64,000 bases of DNA from Rhopalosiphum padi (lineage: Eukaryota > Arthropoda > Insecta > Hemiptera > Aphididae): the NCBI RefSeq assembly GCF_020882245.1, contig NC_083597.1:68178152-68242151 (forward strand), read 5' to 3'. The notes beneath the pieces are model-generated. The model was not told the DNA's origin, made no database searches, and worked only from the letters and a program-made list of their open reading frames with translations. Made by a program: the position numbers and the translations under genes. Positions 1 to 12,600 of this stretch are shown here, piece by piece (position 1 is the first letter of the stretch; each line of letters starts with the position of its first letter).

Positions 1-2360
1 CATTTTTCCATACAGTTTTCTCTGTTAAGAGTTTCAGGTTAATAGTCATCATAAGTCATGTCATAAAAATAGTATAATATTGTGAATAGCGAATCATGAT
101 ATAAATAGTAGGCTATCTGGCTATTCAAATCAAAATGCAGTTTATATACTTATATTATTTTTTGTAACATTTTTTTTTAACTAAGAAAGTTCACTTATGA
201 GTGTAACTATATAGGAAAACTTTCGTTTTATTTTTATTAGGGAGTGGTATATAGCCTTCATATTATATGTTTATAATTCTGCGTGAACGTTTTTCCTACA
301 TCCCTTTACAAAGTTTATGTAATTGTAAATGGACAATAATAAATATAAATTAGCTTAATTAATATTTGTATTATACTATAATGCAGTTATAAAATTAAAA
401 TTATATTTTAATAAAAATATTCTTTTTAAATTATACGCCGTTATTCTTTAAGAAATTGACAACATGTCTTTTAATATATTTTTACGTTCGCTCGTTATCT
501 GTACAATTTTTCTATTATAAAGTACCTGTACGTAAGTATTTATATATATATATATATATATATACTACATCGACTTGTACACAAACAGTTCGATCTAGTG
601 GCGCAGAGAGAGTTGGACGAAAAATGAGAGTCAATATAAGGAATGTGTCGTATACTCGTGTATGATATTATACCTATATACGTCTTGCGTGTTACATGTT
701 TCGTGTAAACTCGCGTGTATGAAATGACACGTTAAACTCGCGTACAACAAGATGAGTGGTACAAGAATTTGTTTTGTTCACAGGCCCTACGCAGAATAAG
801 GGTATATAATATATATGCATTAGTATAATAGTATGTATCGTAGGAGCGAATATAATAATATTCGTCTGGTAGGTATAATATAAAGGTATACGTCAGCAGT
901 GATTTCACGTCGACTTCGCCGAGTGAGCATAGTATTATAGGGACGACAACACGTTGTCAGCTGTTGTATATTCGTAGGTGGTATAGGGTAGATACGCGTT
1001 ATATTATTATGTCGTAGAATAGTGTGATATGTTTACCCGCCTGAACACGTCGTCTGAACAGCGTTCTTAAATGCCGTTTGATATGCGTATAGATATTATT
1101 GTTGTTGTTGTTATTATAGGTACCTATATAATATTTAATCTGTCTGACCCTTTTCATCGCGCCTGCATAATATACGATAAACACGATACACGCCCAAACA
1201 CGACGTCGATATACGTGCAGCAGCAGAAATAATCTACACGCGAATAATAGGTGCCCACCATCACTATATATCATATTGTATATTCATAATAATATAATAT
1301 AGGCTTATGTTTATGATATAATATATGGCCAGTGACCACTGTCAGGTGGTTGAGTTGCAAATTTAAATTAATTCAAATCAAAAATTTAGAATTTTTTTTT
1401 TTTTTGAAGAAGTTCTGTTTTCTAATTTTCTCTATTTTTTCTAAAAATCCAGTGAATCGTCCATGAATAAGATTTGCAAAAAACTGCTTTTATAGACGTG
1501 CTTATATTGTGTTTGCACACATACATAAATATATTATATGAGCGCCGTTGTGACATATAAGTGTGGGTGGGCAAGTCACTCGATTATTGATGTAACTGGT
1601 CATTACACATTATACACTAAAGCTGTGTAAGCATCTAGTTACAAGATACAAGAATAAGATATTTTGGATATAATATAATGTAACGGGTTACAAGTTACTT
1701 AATTACATTTAAAATTATAAGTATATCTTACTTAGTTATTTTTATTAATATTTTCAAGAAAATAATGAAACTACTAAATAGTAAATAGTTGTTAACTTGT
1801 TTGTATAAAGGGCTCATGAGATTATTATTATTACCACAACGTTATCAATTTAATTTTATAAAATAGTTATAATTCGTTTGTATTAGCATACTTATGACTA
1901 AAATTCAAAAGTATTAACTCTGAAATCTATTAAAATTTATATGTTACAAAACATTACAAAAATGTAATAACGATTATAGTATTAAATTGTGGAAAACGTT
2001 GTACCGTCGATCGGGAAGTGTTCCCGAAGAGCAATAATAAATCGGTTTTTTAAGTTTTATTGACGGCGAGCGTCATATTATAGTATAGTCGCACACGCAT
2101 GACTCCATAACTAGGACCATGTGGCCCACGTCCCCATTATTAGAGTTCGCGGGTCGCGTAATGACATTGTTATGCGCATGAAAGGGGCGGGAGGGCGGAA
2201 TAATAATATAACTGATCTCGGGGGAGTAGATTTTGGCGAGCAAAAAAACTGTTCCCGTCTTGACGCACCCGAACCGCGTTGCTCGCGTACATATAATATT
2301 ATAATATATCGACGCTGTACTACACGTGTAACGCGTATTGTTGTAGATAAATTATACATA
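1..2360. other. AT-rich non-coding DNA
   Basis: No recognisable gene. The stretch is built from short A/T words, with a TA microsatellite at 541-564. Around 2085-2300 the base composition rises in GC and includes a GGGGCGGG box, the kind of site bound by Sp/KLF factors, but no coding frame there resembles a known protein. Open frames in this stretch are short or composed of simple sequence. It is most likely intergenic or intronic. Confidence 0.6.
541..564. repeat. (TA)12 microsatellite
   Basis: Twelve uninterrupted TA units, read directly. It is one of many TA tracts in the window. No function is implied. Confidence 0.95.
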
Positions 2361-2808
2361 CAGGGTGTATTATACAGACAACAGTTTTTGAAATAATTCT
2401 TTTTTTTTACCACTGTTCTCGTAATTATTTCTGTTATCTATTGTTCTAGTATTGACGTGGTGATGCGATTCAAAATCAAGCAGCGTATTTAATTATCAGA
2501 GTGTCGAACGCCAGGGTATAGACAGTGTCATCGTTACAGGTGGGATTATACGCGTCGTGAAAATATATAACATAAGAAAGACGTTTCAAGGATTTTATCA
2601 AAATAACAGCCTTACCCTTCCTCTCCCACAAAAAATGGAGTCTTATTGGTGACATTATGTATATAGTGTTTCTCACGTCTTAAATTCCAACTCATAGTGA
2701 AACGGGATGATATGGTATGTCATATTTATATTTATGCATATTTTAATTAAATATAAAACCGCAATTAAAACTCAAAATTAAAGATCGCGTTCTTTGCGAA
2801 TCACCCTG
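2361..2808. mobile_element. possible short MITE with CAGGGTG termini
   Basis: The left boundary reads CAGGGTG and the right boundary reads CACCCTG, its exact inverse, 448 bp apart. A TA dinucleotide lies immediately outside each end, as expected for a TA target-site duplication of the Tc1/mariner type. Only about 7-9 bp of the termini match, and no transposase is encoded. From memory, CAGGGTGATTC-type ends are frequent on non-autonomous insect elements, which is why I chose these boundaries. The inverted match could still be coincidental. Confidence 0.35.
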
Positions 2809-2873
2809 TATATACAGACATTATACCCCCAGTATAGCGTCAGTTGCCGCACCAGCAGTAGTAGCAGTAGACC
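2809..2873 (+). promoter_or_regulatory. candidate core promoter: TATA-like box, Initiator, DPE
   Basis: A TATATA box lies at 2809-2814. An arthropod Initiator (TCAGTT) lies at 2840-2845, which puts the +1 A at 2842, 28-33 bp downstream of the box. AGACC lies at 2869-2873, exactly +28 to +32, and fits the DPE consensus RGWYV. All three elements are correctly spaced on one strand and lie just upstream of the CpG-rich island at 2.99-3.93 kb. Known biology: DPE function depends on strict spacing from the Initiator. That this site is active, and which gene it would serve, is inference. No downstream coding exon was identified. Confidence 0.4.
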
Positions 2874-2989
2874 GTGTAAAAAGAGCGGGCGAAACGATTT
2901 ATCATCGACCACTATATAATATATTATATATAATATGTATATGTGTATACGCGTATGGAATGTACTCTCTCTCTATATATACATATGTA

Positions 2990-3930
2990 TATATTATATA
3001 ATATAAAGCGGCGGCTGTGTATTATGTGTATACTACGCGTCTGCTACAAGTACGACGACGGAACGGTCCTCGGGGAGTTTGCGGGCGTAACGGCGAGGGA
3101 TGACGGCGATCACGAGGCGCTGCAGACGCGCGGCCGCGTGCGCTCGGCTCGGGTTCAAAACAAAAAAAAAAAAACCCAAAAAAGGGGTCATGTTCTTGCC
3201 CCCCCCCACTCACACGCCTCCCACCCCCAACGACGCTGCCGTTTAGTCGTCGACACCCCGCGCCCACCGTATTATAATCGTGTTTATTACCTATATATAT
3301 ATATACGGCTACTGCCACTATACTGCTGCAGTATTATTATATTATGTATACAATTATAAATATTGAACGCTCGTGCGTGTATTATATATTATATTGCCAT
3401 TTAATCGTCGGACCAGCGGCGTGAGCGTCCGCGACTTTTCGGGGAGGAATAAAAATCCCGAGGAAACCGGTAGTCGCGGTAAATTATGACTGCATCAGAC
3501 CGTCTCCGCCTCGTCGCGCCCGTTGCGCGCCGCGCGTGCCGTTCGCTACCCTCCAACGCCGTCGCCGGAACGAACCGACAAAAATAATACGAAAATATTG
3601 CACACACACACTCGGGCGTGATATAACGAGGCGAATTACATCGCACACGATACCCGTCCGTATACGCGCGTGCCGACTTACACGGTCCCGCGTGTTACCG
3701 ATTTGTCTGTTCGTCGTCCGTTATATGTTTATTATAACGAAATACGCCGGACGACGGGGGTCGCGACTAATCGATCGACATTTCAGATCGGTCCGGGTCC
3801 GTAAATTATATTATTATAATAACCGTATAGTATGTATTATAAACGCGCGCGTGCCGTACGACGGAGGATCGATCATTTTATTAGGTGTGTGTTGATCATC
3901 ACCTCTCGCGTGACGTGGACGGGGGTCGCA
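2990..3930. other. CpG-rich island, no recognised gene
   Basis: GC and CpG content are clearly higher than in the flanks, with many CGCG, CGAC and CCGTC words. It contains a 13-base A run (3162-3174) and a 9-base C run (3199-3207). Several open frames cross the island on both strands, but they are made of Arg/Pro/Ser-rich low-complexity residues and match no family I know. Its position just after the promoter pattern at 2809-2873 suggests a 5' UTR or regulatory region. That is inference. Confidence 0.5.
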
Positions 3931-6900
3931 AAATATATATTTTGTATACGTTTCGTATTTACCGAGACCGATTTATATTATTATTATACATTTTATACGT
4001 GCAATAAACCATAATAATCATACAATACGCAGCGGTGGGCGCTAACGATCATTCATTTTCAGACGATTTTCCGATTCGATTTAATAGCTGGTAAAAGTAC
4101 GTCTTCGGGTCTTCTGTAGGCGCGCTCGCGTATTAGATAAACAAAACGAAGTGCCTATCATCTGTTTCAGGAACAATTTTTAAATTTCAATACCTACCTA
4201 AATTAATTGTGTTTCTATTTGACCATGTTATCTTATAAAGTGACGGATAATACTAATTTTCTGTGAGAATTATATCATTGAATAATTGTTATGTGCAGTT
4301 GTAAAATTTGTATATATAAATTAATGAATTTTTTTTAAATTAAGTTGTTTTTATTTCTATATATTTGTATAGAAAATGTAAACTGGCTGAATTATACACC
4401 TTTTTCTACTACGTTGCTGTCTATTTCGTGTTACCTTTATATCTTGTTGGTTGTTCATATTTCTAAATAATATTTTTTTTAAATGTTTATAGATAATTAT
4501 TATGGCAATTAATAAAATGAAATAATTTATGTGTCCCTATGCCCAACGCCCCTACATATACGATTTATATATTACACACCGCACCAGCGTTCTCGTAAAG
4601 CAACCTCACGTCGACATTGCTATAGTTCTAGGTTCTACATATTATGGATTACAAGAACACGGTGGTCCCTGATCCATTTATTACAGTATATAAATATATT
4701 GATAATACAAAAAGTGTACGTTTATTTAGTACATAAATGTGAATTGGACTGGAGGTGATATCTAAGTATTGAGATTTGAGAAGGAAGTAAAACCTACTGG
4801 CAGACTTATTGGAGAGAGATCATAGAGTTTAACCCTCCTTCCAATTATCAGCGTTGGAAATTTATTATACTAATCCGTTAAAGATAATGCGCAAATTTTA
4901 GAAGTTTTAAAGTTTAGTAAATGGGGGAGGAGTAGCCAAAATCCTGAATCTCCAAGATACTTATATACTATAAGATATTTAGAATTTAACAGGAAAAATT
5001 TAAAAAAGCTATATTTCCTAGTATATATTCATTAGGTGTATTATTGATTTATATAATAAATTAAACTCAATATTCTTTAAAGATCATAAGCGTGCTCAGG
5101 ATATTCTATCTGGAGTAGATACTATATATTTATTTAAACTTATTTCTCTTATTATGGCATAGGATATAGCCATATAGGTAAAACTAGTGAAAGTTGCCCA
5201 AGGTAAAAATTACACATTCTTATTATATTTTTCAATTATACGATGTCACGATGAAGTAAAATGTCGTTTAGTATTGATATGTAAAAGTGGAATATGAATA
5301 TCTAATGATGAGTAATTTACATGGTTAATATGTGATTTTTTTTCATTGTGTTATCGCAACTGAGGTGGGGAATACGTTAGGTGTAGTATATCTTCTTATG
5401 TCTGGTTATAGCTTAACTACGACGAGCACGTGCGGATCAGTATAAAGCTAATCCGATTTTATCATAGACTTATCGCATTGATAAATAATTTTATAATTTT
5501 TAATTTGATCAACCATCAAAATTTAATATTTATATTATTTTCATTTTATTTTAAATTCAATATTTTAAAAATTATTCGTACCCAAGTACTTACCCTATTA
5601 AAAAAAATATTCACTAACCCACTAAATCCAAAATAAATTGTCAAATTCAGTGAAAGTTCTATTCGCTAGAAGTAACTTTCGACATGACGTGCGTGCGCGG
5701 TATGTATATACCATATTTTCCTATAATACTTATGCGATTATAAACAAACCGCAAAGCGACAAATTTAAATTGTACAAAGGGAGGCCGTACAAATATATTA
5801 TACTTACATGTTACATAGATTTATATCTACACGTTGAAAACCGATTTTCGCACCAGTCGTACATCATTATTGTATTGGAACGACGACATGCTGTCAAATA
5901 TGGTAGGCATTTATATTTATTGAAAACTAAAGAGTATTACCTAGATTATGATTTAATTTTTTTTTCATATTTCTTTATTAATTTTTGACGACGACCACAG
6001 AAAGAAATTAAAAATCCCAAGGGTTTTCCCAGAACTCCTGGTGAACCAAGAAATCACCAGAAGGTAGTGTAAGTACTAAGTATGATATGGTTTTAGCTAA
6101 GATCTGGATGAATGACTAAATCGAATTTCAAATGAATTGGTAGTTCACGAAAACACTCGTTTCCATGAAAAAGCAAACACTCAATTTTATATTTTTATTA
6201 CAGTGATACTATAAAGACGTCAAATATATTATAATACACTGTACCTATACCTAATAAGTAGGTAGTTAAAATAGTAATTTATGATTAAAAAATACCCACA
6301 CATATTTAAATTTATAATAATATGTATTAACTTTTCTAATATTTTATATTTTTGCCATAATAAACCTCAGAGTGAAATGGTGTCACAATTTTCTAAATGA
6401 CTAAAACTTATGTTATAACATTAATTTTACTACATAATTACTTATAAAAATTAAGTAGTTTCATCTGTTGTTTTTTTCCTATAATGTAGGTATATTGTTC
6501 TCATCTGAACAAACGGGTACGACACGATTGCGCGCGGTCCTTATCGGCGGTACGTTTTTAGGCGATATGTTTGCGCGCGCTATATAATTTTTAATTTTAA
6601 GCAACGTTGTCAAACATATAGGTTAACGCCTTAATGGTAAATCCGTTTACCAATTTCAAAGAAATAATCAAACCAAAATTGAAGGAAGAATTACAAAAAA
6701 TTGAAAATTTGAATATTGTACACAAACATTATATACAAAATAGCACCATAAAATTTACTTAAGTATTTGGCCATATAATTGGTAATCGGTACGGGGCTTT
6801 AAAATTAAATTTAAATATTATATTAAAAGTATTATGTCCACTTTTTTGGATTATTAACTTTTTTTATTTTGTGTTATTTACATCAATTCAATGATATATT

Positions 6901-6965
6901 TTTAACGATAATTTTTTTTAAATAATAATTTTTTTTCTTTTATGACGGTATAATAACTTTTTTTA
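3931..6965. other. AT-rich non-coding DNA
   Basis: No recognised gene. A 116-codon frame at 5638-5988 starts with TTG and has no motif I can name. Immediately after it, 6001-6063 is a 63-nt open segment between a CACAG acceptor-like site and an AAG|GTAGTG donor-like site. It encodes a Gly/Pro-containing peptide, but the evidence is too thin for a gene call. The stretch upstream of the enolase fragment (about 6600-6960) was searched by eye for the preceding enolase exon and nothing was found. Confidence 0.55.
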
Positions 6966-7483
6966 ATGAGATCTGTAGATACCAAAATCTTAAAAATGTT
7001 ATCAAGGCTAAATAGTAAATATGGATTAGATGTTACATTAGTTTGTAATAAAGGTGGGTTTGCACCAAATATTCTTGATAGCAAAGAATGTTTGCGTTTA
7101 ATTGAAACAGCTATTAAAAACGCTAGATATATGGGAAAAATCAAAATTGGAATGGACGTTAATGCTTCTGAGTTTCAGTTATAAAGCAATTTATTTTGTT
7201 TAAATGTTTGTATAATAACTTTAATTATGTATAATATGATTTATAGTATGAATTCCAATAACTAATAATTGCAGTGATGGAAAGTACGATTTGGATTTCA
7301 AAAATAAGGTAAATACATACAGAAAAGACAAAAGTCAAATTATCTCAACTGAAGCTTTAACAGACTTTTACAAAGAAATCATTAAAGAATTTCCATTTTC
7401 CAATAGTATCAATTATTGAAGATCCATTTGATAAAGATCATTAGGAAGCATGGACTAATTTTACTGCATCCACTGACATCCAG
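6966..7483 (+). pseudogene. Eno: enolase pseudogene fragment, intron retained
   Basis: Two exon-like pieces match the central part of enolase, the glycolytic enzyme converting 2-phosphoglycerate to phosphoenolpyruvate. The first (6966-7178) gives KYGLDVT, GGFAPNI and KIGMDVNASEF. The second (about 7275-7483) gives DGKYDLDFKN, an EALTDFYKEIIKEFP block and, in another frame, IEDPFDKDH and EAWTNFTASTDIQ. An AT-rich intron lies between them, ending in ATTGCAG. A further donor-like CAG|GTATAT follows the second piece. Damage: the family GDEGG motif reads CNKGG, so the catalytic Glu is lost; about 7 extra nucleotides near 7393-7399 shift the frame; a TAG lies at 7442-7444. The metal-binding residues of IGMD and IEDPF survive. 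N-terminal and C-terminal exons are absent nearby. The retained intron argues for a DNA-level duplication rather than an mRNA retrocopy. Confidence 0.9.
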
Positions 7484-8274
7484 GTATATTCATCCTTAAT
7501 AACATTTTTTTAATATTATATCATTCTTAGTTTCTGAATAAATGTATTTGTATCTGCATATAACACGAAATTGTTTGAACATAAAAATAAAAAATAAACT
7601 TACCAAAAAAATGTTGCAAATGTAGTAAACACTAAATAAGTGCACAATTTTTATGTATAATGGTACTTATTAAAGTACTTTTTTAAATGGAATTATTCAT
7701 AACATTTATTTGTTTTTACATATCACAAAGTTTTCAATTCTATAACGCCATTTGTGACGTTTCATATTAAATTCTATAAGAAATTCTTATAAATTTTCCC
7801 CGTTGTACTTTCTTTCAGACTGTCCAGCCATCCTCGTGGACCACGGTAAACTCGTTGTCATATTAACCAAAATAATGATAAATCTATTAATAAATATTCA
7901 TTTCGTTTCTATACTTCATGCTTGTTGATTAAACGATATTGTTGTAAAAGATATTTTATTTTTACGAATAATTCGTAAACCACTATGAGTATACCTTATG
8001 AATTTCTACAACTTTGACAAAGACGTGGAAAATTTAAATCATCTTACGGTTTTGATAAATAAAACGGGATTAATATTTCAACTATTCTTATACTTCCATA
8101 ATATTTTGAACTTATTAGAAACATAAAAATCCAACAATCTCGTACACATTATACATGGGTATAAAGTGAATAGCCACTGCAAACGTCAAAGATGACACTG
8201 TTATATTTTATTAAATAATGACTAGATATGTTAAAAATCGTAGTTTTATAATTAATTTAAAATTTGACACATAG
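7484..8274. other. non-coding DNA after the enolase fragment
   Basis: I looked for the next enolase exon (the VGDDLTVTN block) and did not see it. A strong polypyrimidine acceptor (CTTTCTTTCAG) ends at 7818 and is followed after 27 nt by an ACG|GTAAAC donor-like site. This micro-exon-like segment does not match enolase. The rest is AT-rich with nothing recognisable. Confidence 0.5.
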
Positions 8275-8670
8275 GTAGTCGGGTCGTGCACAAGTTTATT
8301 CTGTCACTTTTATATTTCTGCTCTCGAGCCGTTCGCCAAGTATTTAGAATTGTTCCGAATTGAAGTCGTCGTGCTTATACCAAAATCGCGTCAACAGCCA
8401 GTTATAAGTGCCGCAAATTTTAGTATTTCTGCGGTACCGGTTATAACGTATTATAGTTCCCCGTCAGAAAGGTTTGGCAGGAATTCTGCCCGGCGATTTT
8501 ATGTTCGTAAATTTATTACCGTATTGCTTGGGGATTCTGGTCGTTTCATAGATTCTATTCGGCGCAAAGATGACTGTGAAAAACTCCTCGAAGTTTTAGG
8601 GAATGATTCATGTACTATGCACATCGTTCACGGATACTGTTCGTCGAAAACCCGTCAAATAATTGGATAA
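8275..8670 (+). CDS. 131-codon open frame, unknown product
   Basis: The frame is open from just after a TAG at 8272-8274 to a TAA at 8668-8670. The segment is of mixed composition, clearly less AT-rich than its flanks. No ATG lies near its start, so if it is coding it is an internal or terminal exon, or a decayed ORF. An acceptor-like ACATAG precedes it. The predicted peptide has a balanced composition, with an Arg-rich middle (ERFGRNSARRF) and a charged stretch (DSIRRKDDCEKLLEVLG). I recognise no domain. An open frame this long is unusual in this window, but the locally higher GC makes chance open frames more likely. A decayed transposon ORF or a chance frame remain possible. Confidence 0.3.
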   Translation, partial: VVGSCTSLFCHFYISALEPFAKYLELFRIEVVVLIPKSRQQPVISAANFSISAVPVITYYSSPSERFGRNSARRFYVRKFITVLLGDSGRFIDSIRRKDDCEKLLEVLGNDSCTMHIVHGYCSSKTRQIIG

Positions 8671-9208
8671 TGTCAAAGGGCTGAGTTCTCGACCGGTACC
8701 ATTAACTGAACCGAATCTTTGACGATTTATAAAATCGTTAAAAATTCTCAAAGCTTATTGCAAGAGATATTTAAAAGAAGATGCAGCAAAATAGGTTCAA
8801 CAATTAGTAGTAAGAAGTACGAACGCTTCTCTCAACCGTTCGATATTACAATAAACACAGATGTATAAATATAATACATATATTATGTGTCCAATGAACA
8901 GGAGATTGAAATTTAAATTAATCAGCCAGCTTATTACTTTTGGAACACGCCTAATAATAATTTCATAATATTATGTAGAAATAACAAGATTTAGAAAATC
9001 GTAGCCAAAGGTGTTGGAGTTAAAGACGATAAAACGTTTACTGTGTGCAGAGATGAATAGTAACATGTAATTCTAAAATTTCAATATATATACAATATAC
9101 ATATATAGGTATATTAATATATTATATTTATAATATATAAAAGTAGAAAAGTAGAAACACATAAGATATTATAAATTATAAAAATAAAATAATTATATTT
9201 TTTAAATG
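8671..9208. other. non-coding DNA
   Basis: The frame upstream ends at 8670 and nothing recognisable follows. A short open segment at about 9000-9050 reads VAKGVGVKDDKTFTVC but is bounded by stops within 22 codons. AT microsatellite-like sequence occupies 9080-9140. Confidence 0.5.
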
Positions 9209-9429
9209 CAGTAGCATGCTGAACAATTTTCAGACCTGAGGGAAATTACCATTTAACCCCTTTGTACTCACAGCTTTTAATTTACTTTTTTTTTTTTACT
9301 TAATAGCGTAAATATTATTATCAAAAACTTTTTATTGCATTAAATCCATTGCTCCAAATCCACATACTCACCCACTTATTTTAGTCTTGAGGCAATTGCC
9401 TCAAAAAAGATTACTTTGGCACATCACTG
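9209..9429. mobile_element. degenerate hAT-type MITE
   Basis: The right end, read on the minus strand, begins CAGTGATGTGCCAAAG. The left end begins CAGTAGCATGCTGAAC, which differs mainly by transitions. The flanking octamers (9201-9208 TTTAAATG and 9430-9437 TTTGATTT) match at 5 of 8 positions, fitting an eroded 8-bp hAT target duplication. An 18-bp perfect palindrome centred on GGCAATTGCC lies near the right end (9387-9404). From memory, such a motif is common in subterminal parts of insect hAT elements. No coding capacity remains. Confidence 0.45.
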
Positions 9430-9576
9430 TTTGATTTAATAGTACCTACCTACTATAGGTACTCATATTATTTATTATACGTATATATTTAACTTCTCTC
9501 AGGCGTTGTTTTATGTTCATAATATCCAAAGATGGTTAATCAAAAACTAATAAAAAAAAAATAACTTGTCTTAATT

Positions 9577-9690
9577 AAGTTAATGTAACTTATTATTTTT
9601 CAAATTGAATGGATAAAACTAAGTTGTAATAATGGATTCATTAACTAGTGAACTTATTAAGATAATTAGAAAATTAAATTATTAAGTTGA
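9577..9690. repeat. dispersed repeat copy, partner at 20285-20393
   Basis: The segment aligns by eye with 20285-20393 over roughly 110 bp. Shared blocks in the same order are TTATTTTTCAAAT, an AAGTT block, TTAACTAGTGAA, and AGAAAA followed by TTAA-rich sequence. I judge the identity to be around three quarters, with small gaps. Two collinear copies in 64 kb suggest a moderately abundant, old, non-coding family. No terminal repeats could be defined. Confidence 0.5.
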
Positions 9691-12600
9691 AAAGTTGAAA
9701 AACACAATTTTCTAACAATACTTAATGTCCAGCTTTGCATTTTTTTCATTGATCATTTTATCTTAAATAAAATGTACTTTCATTAACTATGATGACGTAT
9801 AGACACAGTGTGGAACAGCAGACTAAATTAGATTAATTTCTTAAGTAAGTATACTAGGTAATTCTGAAAAAAGAGCACAGTTTTTCGCATTTATTGATAT
9901 GTTAAATTGTATAATCTATACTGAATATCTAGGTAAACAATTTTTTAACAACCATTATTTCATAAGAGTATACTTTACGTGCGATAATATTGGTCAGATA
10001 AGAAAAAACAATTGCGGTTTCAACCTCTAGTGAAAATATTATCTCAAATTTATTATTATAATGATTTTTTTTTTGTAATTCCAGAACAATAGATATAATA
10101 ATAATAAAAAGAACGAGGAAGTTCTTAAAATAAACAGTTATTATTATGAATAAAAATAACCATTACAACAAAAATTATAATTTTACTTTTGTTGTTTCTC
10201 TTTGGCCCTAACTCTTTTGTATAGAATCACCAAGAATAACCCTAAGCAATTTTTTTTTTATTTAAGTTCATGATTTAAACTCACTTTTATTTTAAACACT
10301 CCTATTTTTTCTTTTTTAAAATTCTTTACCATAATACAATGAACTTTATGTTTTGATTGGTAATGTTGTTATAAAAGCTGCATAACAATCTCAATTTTTG
10401 TAAAATGTTGCATACTGTAAGTTACAAATATATTTGAAATTACTATATAAGCTATAATTTATAAGTGTCTTATAATATGAATGTAATTGAAAAAAATGCT
10501 TCATTTTAAAATCAAAATTAATAATAAATAAAGTTGAAAAATATATACTATTAAAAATGTGTAGGTATAATCATACCTCATAATCATGTTATAAACATAC
10601 TTAGGAAAAGTTGATGTCACATTTGAATTCATACTGCAGTGCTATTGTTTATACTACATAGTGACTAAATAAGTTGATGTAGGGGCGTTCGCGTTTTATT
10701 GAGCTCTGACACACCCTTTTTGCTGTCTCAAACATAAACGCACGTTTGTATAACAGACACTGCAATTGCAAATAAACTCATTCAAAATTAATATTCATAA
10801 ACTAATATTCAAAACATATAGAAAATGATTAAAACTATACTAACCCAACGCAATGTATGTATTGTATACCTGTGGTGCGCTTTTATTCGATTGTTTGAAA
10901 AGTTTGTTTTTCAATTTATTTATATTATGTATGCACTCGACACGTTTCAAATGTTATACATACAAACGTATAGGTACAAAGGCGTTTAACCGTCCTGAAA
11001 TGTTTTATCAATATAAAAGCGTTATTTATTTAAGTTTGATTAAGAATCGAGTGTGGTTGCTTGCACACACATACACACAACGTTCAGACATTAATTTGCC
11101 GAGTATAAAATCACAGCGGCGCGGCAAAAGGTGTTGATAATGGGACCATCGCGGTTTACCATAAGCCTGCAAGTCGTAAAAAACTACGATGACAGGTGGC
11201 GAAGAGGTCGAAATAGAAGGTCAGTGGTGTATCTTTATATACATATATGTATATAGGATTATAGGGACGAAAAAAATTACCGAAAAGTTATGTAATCCAA
11301 GGGTGAGAGTTCTCACGTGCCGCCGGACCTTTGATCCGAAACTGCTCAGAGCTATACCGTAATCCCTTTTGACGGGATTTAAATTTAAATTTGCATCTAA
11401 ATAAAGCGCCTACCACACTGTAAGGCTATAAGTATAATATGTATATTATAATACATGCGCGCGCACTCATTGGAATACATACCTAAGGCTTCACCCGTGT
11501 GTTGTCTTGACCTAAATACTGAAAATAGATTATTTCGTTAATTTAAAAATGTAGCTGGGTAATAGAAAATTACTAAAATAAGTCAACCATTAAACCTATT
11601 AATAAAAATAAATAATAATATTATATGTTTTAATTTAATAAGTTTAAAAGTTTTGCGAAAAATATATGAGTATAAATATTTCAAAAAATCTTAAAAGCTC
11701 AGACAATCTGATCAACAATGTAAAAATCATTTAATTTTTAATTTCCCTTATTTGTTTCAAATAGAAAGAGTATACACTTATAATAATATTAGTAAACTTT
11801 TTTCTAAAATTAAATATATAGTACTATAAGTAATAAGTATATATAAATTGCATTGTTATTTCACCACTGCGTGTATGTTTGCATGAATTAATATTGAACC
11901 GGATATATACAGTTATATAGAAAAACATAAATCGGATATATTATTATTTATTATTTACCCACTAGCGAATAACCCGTATGTTGTTCAATGTTGTTGTGCA
12001 AATAAAACATCGGGTTTCCTCCACGTCCTGCAACGCAAACCATAATAATATGTGTATATACTATATAGTATATGATACAAGTGCAGATTGTCAAAATCAA
12101 AACCAAATAATATAATCGTCTATCGAAATCGTTAGTGCAAACGGCGCAGAGGCATTATTTCAAAATATAGTGCGGGGAATGCAAAAACATTAAACAATAT
12201 TTTCTCAGATCAAAAAATAAGTCGTCACTTAGGTACTTACAGATTTAAAAAATTAATATTAAAAATGTCACCATTTTAATAATTTGTCGGTCTTTATTTT
12301 TTAATAAACATATTAAAATAAATTAATATACATGTATAATAAAAAAAATATTACTAATATTATTAAATTTTTTTTTCTATTAAAAATTATAAAGCAATAG
12401 GAAATCCAGAAGATTAATATTATCAATTATATTCTACATAGTTGATATTAAAAAGATAACTTTTTCATTAAAATATCTAAAACCAACTAAATGTTATTAT
12501 TAATTGTGTTAGAAAAGCGTTTTTCGTTTATTTTTTAATAAAAAGTCTGCAAAATATAAAAATCATCTATGGAATAGAAATGCACATCTTTGTATCTCAC

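Noticed and set aside
6001..6063. 63-nt segment with a Gly/Pro peptide suggesting collagen repeats
   Set aside because: The Gly-X-Y periodicity is not maintained and the splice signals are weak.
7819..7845. 27-nt micro-exon-like segment downstream of the enolase fragment
   Set aside because: Good acceptor and donor, but it does not encode the next enolase block and such short matches are common by chance.
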